Positions 7,080-7,639 of a stretch of DNA of 7,639 nt are shown piece by piece. The DNA is from Lentisphaerota bacterium. Lineage in GTDB: Bacteria; Verrucomicrobiota; Lentisphaeria; Oligosphaerales; Oligosphaeraceae. The DNA lies in the NCBI GenBank assembly GCA_012800565.1, contig JAAZIZ010000003.1, positions 1 through 7,639 on the forward strand. The letters are read 5' to 3'. How positions within the stretch are numbered: the first letter of the stretch is position 1; each line of letters opens with the position of its first letter. Below the pieces are notes generated by a model. That model was not told the origin of the DNA and did not search any database. It saw nothing but the letters and a program-made list of their open reading frames with translations. The translations under genes and the position numbers were made by a program.

Positions 7080-7107
7080 TTGATAATTCTCGAATCGTGA
7101 TTATAGT
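7080..7107 (+). promoter_or_regulatory. Sigma70-type promoter of tRNA-Pro
   Basis: TTGATA (7080-7085), a 16-bp spacer and TATAGT (7102-7107). Each hexamer matches the consensus at five of six positions. The predicted start near 7114 lies about 20 nt before the mature tRNA 5' end, a normal distance for a trailerless single-tRNA unit. It overlaps no coding sequence. Confidence 0.7.
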
Positions 7108-7134
7108 ATACGCAGTTTTTTGATGCTGTTATTG

Positions 7135-7212
7135 CGGGGCGTAGCGCAGCCTGGCTAGCGCGAATGGTTTGGGACCATTAGGTCGGGGGTTCGAATCCCT
7201 CCGCCCCGACCA
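7135..7212 (+). tRNA. tRNA-Pro(UGG)
   Basis: It folds as a full cloverleaf: acceptor stem CGGGGCG (7135-7141) with CGCCCCG (7202-7208); D stem GCGC/GCGC with loop AGCCTGGCTA; anticodon stem AATGG/CCATT with loop TTTGGGA giving anticodon TGG at 7170-7172; 5-nt variable loop AGGTC; T stem GGGGG/CCCTC (one G-U pair) with loop TTCGAAT. The discriminator is A7209 and CCA is encoded at 7210-7212. UGG can read all CCN proline codons by wobble when modified. The first base C1, pairing with G72, is typical of bacterial tRNA-Pro. The D-loop is 10 nt, one longer than in E. coli tRNA-Pro. Confidence 0.98.
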
Positions 7213-7225
7213 TCTGCTTACTTGA

Positions 7226-7267
7226 AGCCTGTCAAGACCAACTCTTTTGGCAGGCTTTTTCTTTTTC
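7226..7267 (+). terminator. Rho-independent terminator of the tRNA-Pro transcript
   Basis: AGCCTGTCAAGA (7226-7237) pairs with TTTTGGCAGGCT (7245-7256), a 12-bp stem with two G-U pairs and a 7-nt loop, followed by a T-rich tail to 7266. It lies 13 nt after the CCA end, so the tRNA is a one-gene transcription unit and the downstream phosphoesterase needs its own promoter. Confidence 0.88.
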
Positions 7268-7338
7268 TGTAATCGCCCTGTAATCGTCCTCAACTCCTCT
7301 GGACTGCAGGGCTGGCAAAAAACACTTTGCCGATTACA
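7267..7338. repeat. Three copies of octamer TGTAATCG (two direct, one inverted)
   Basis: CTGTAATCG occurs at 7267-7275 and 7278-7286, a period of 11 bp, about one helical turn. The inverted form CGATTACA is at 7331-7338. The copies lie between the tRNA terminator and the phosphoesterase gene. The arrangement suits a cooperative operator for that gene, but the regulator is unknown and chance cannot be excluded. Confidence 0.5.
7314..7331. repeat. Short inverted repeat (GGCAAA / TTTGCC)
   Basis: Six perfect pairs around a 6-nt A-rich loop. The right arm touches the inverted octamer at 7331. It is not followed by a T run on either strand, so it is not a standard terminator. It may be part of the same control region. 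Confidence 0.4.
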
Positions 7339-7403
7339 TTAGTCCGCATTCCTTGACGCCCTGATGCGTCCGTTTCATTCCTCCATTCACCACGGAGTCC
7401 AGC

Positions 7404-7639
7404 ATGAAGATATCCCGGGTTCTGTCTCTTGGTACTGCTTTGTCCTGCATGCTTTTAGCTGAGGAGCCGATTCTGCGGGTCGGGATCATGACCGACACGC
7501 ATATCAAGACCACGCGGGAGAGCTGCAGTCTGGTCCAAGCCGCCCTGGAACTGTTCAAAGAGCAGAAAGCCGACCTGGTGATCAATGTCGGGGACATTGC
7601 CGATTATCATTATCCTGAGGGCTACAAGCACTATCGCGA
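7404..7639 (+). CDS. Exported calcineurin-like metallophosphoesterase (partial, 5' end only)
   Basis: From ATG at 7404, 78 codons stay open to the window edge. CGGAG at 7393-7397, 6 nt upstream, supports the start. Residues 1-19 look like a short signal peptide (MKISR, then a hydrophobic run to LLA) with probable cleavage before EEP; the Cys at 15 does not sit in a good lipobox. The mature part begins with a strand leading to D31-x-H33 (MTDTH), then a helix (VQAALELFKEQKADLV) and GDIAD (63-67). These are the first two metal-binding motifs, D-x-H and GDxxD, of the calcineurin-type two-metal phosphoesterase fold. The family hydrolyses phosphomono- or diesters; an exported member would act outside the cytoplasm on nucleotides, phospholipids or organic phosphate. 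The substrate cannot be told. The His-rich C-terminal motifs lie outside the window. Confidence 0.88.
   Translation, partial: MKISRVLSLGTALSCMLLAEEPILRVGIMTDTHIKTTRESCSLVQAALELFKEQKADLVINVGDIADYHYPEGYKHYR

Larger units (their letters stand above)
6737..7134. other. 398-bp divergent intergenic region without genes
   Basis: Between the pheT start and the tRNA I see no credible protein gene. The pheT-proximal 110 bp are AT-rich and carry the candidate pheT promoter. The middle holds two 76-bp direct repeats, and the tRNA-proximal part carries a palindrome and the tRNA promoter. A 65-codon minus-strand reading frame (6741-6938) crosses the pheT promoter and one repeat unit and has no conserved content. 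Confidence 0.7.

Noticed and set aside
7135..7256. Integration site at the tRNA 3' end
   Set aside because: I see no repeat of the tRNA 3' end and no integrase in the window; a normal terminator follows the tRNA.
7334..7597. 87-codon minus-strand reading frame at the right end
   Set aside because: It is antisense to the phosphoesterase, which has a signal peptide, a ribosome site and two metal motifs.

Overview
The window comes from a GC-rich bacterial chromosome. Its genes start with Shine-Dalgarno sequences. A membrane-anchored glycosyltransferase and an exported phosphoesterase fit a Gram-negative cell envelope. The phylum cannot be fixed from the sequence alone. The mix of an EfpL/YeiP-type EF-P, a tandem-SIS (glucokinase-regulator-like) protein and an exported calcineurin-type phosphoesterase would suit a PVC-group bacterium such as Lentisphaerota, but that is a guess.

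About 90% of the window (6736 down to base 1) is one co-directional block on the minus strand. In transcription order it holds pheT (phenylalanyl-tRNA synthetase beta chain), efpL/yeiP (EF-P-like elongation factor), rsmI (16S rRNA C1402 2'-O-methyltransferase), a family-4 glycosyltransferase with an unusual membrane/periplasmic N-terminal module, and the first 356 codons of a MurQ/GCKR-like tandem SIS-domain protein that runs off the left edge. Gaps are 32, 47, 12 and 59 bp, so at least the first four genes look like one operon. A weak terminator-like hairpin overlaps the glycosyltransferase stop codon and may separate or attenuate the SIS gene. pheS is not next to pheT.

A 398-bp intergenic region (6737-7134) separates this block from plus-strand features. 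It holds a candidate pheT promoter, a pair of nearly identical 76-bp direct repeats with internal hairpins, a compact GC palindrome and a good sigma70-type promoter. That promoter drives a tRNA-Pro(UGG) gene with an encoded CCA end and a strong intrinsic terminator. After the terminator lies about 135 bp with three copies of the octamer TGTAATCG (two direct, one inverted) and a small hairpin. The 5' part of an exported calcineurin-like metallophosphoesterase follows and runs off the right edge.

The first part of the operon and the tRNA all act at or near the ribosomal P site: Phe-tRNA supply, EF-P-like rescue of proline stalls, modification of the P-site base C1402, and the proline tRNA itself. 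The second part concerns the envelope or amino-sugars. The points most worth a second look are the glycosyltransferase architecture, the SIS protein that lacks one of the two MurQ catalytic glutamates, the arginine-tip EfpL beside a tRNA-Pro with a 10-nt D-loop, and the 76-bp repeat pair.
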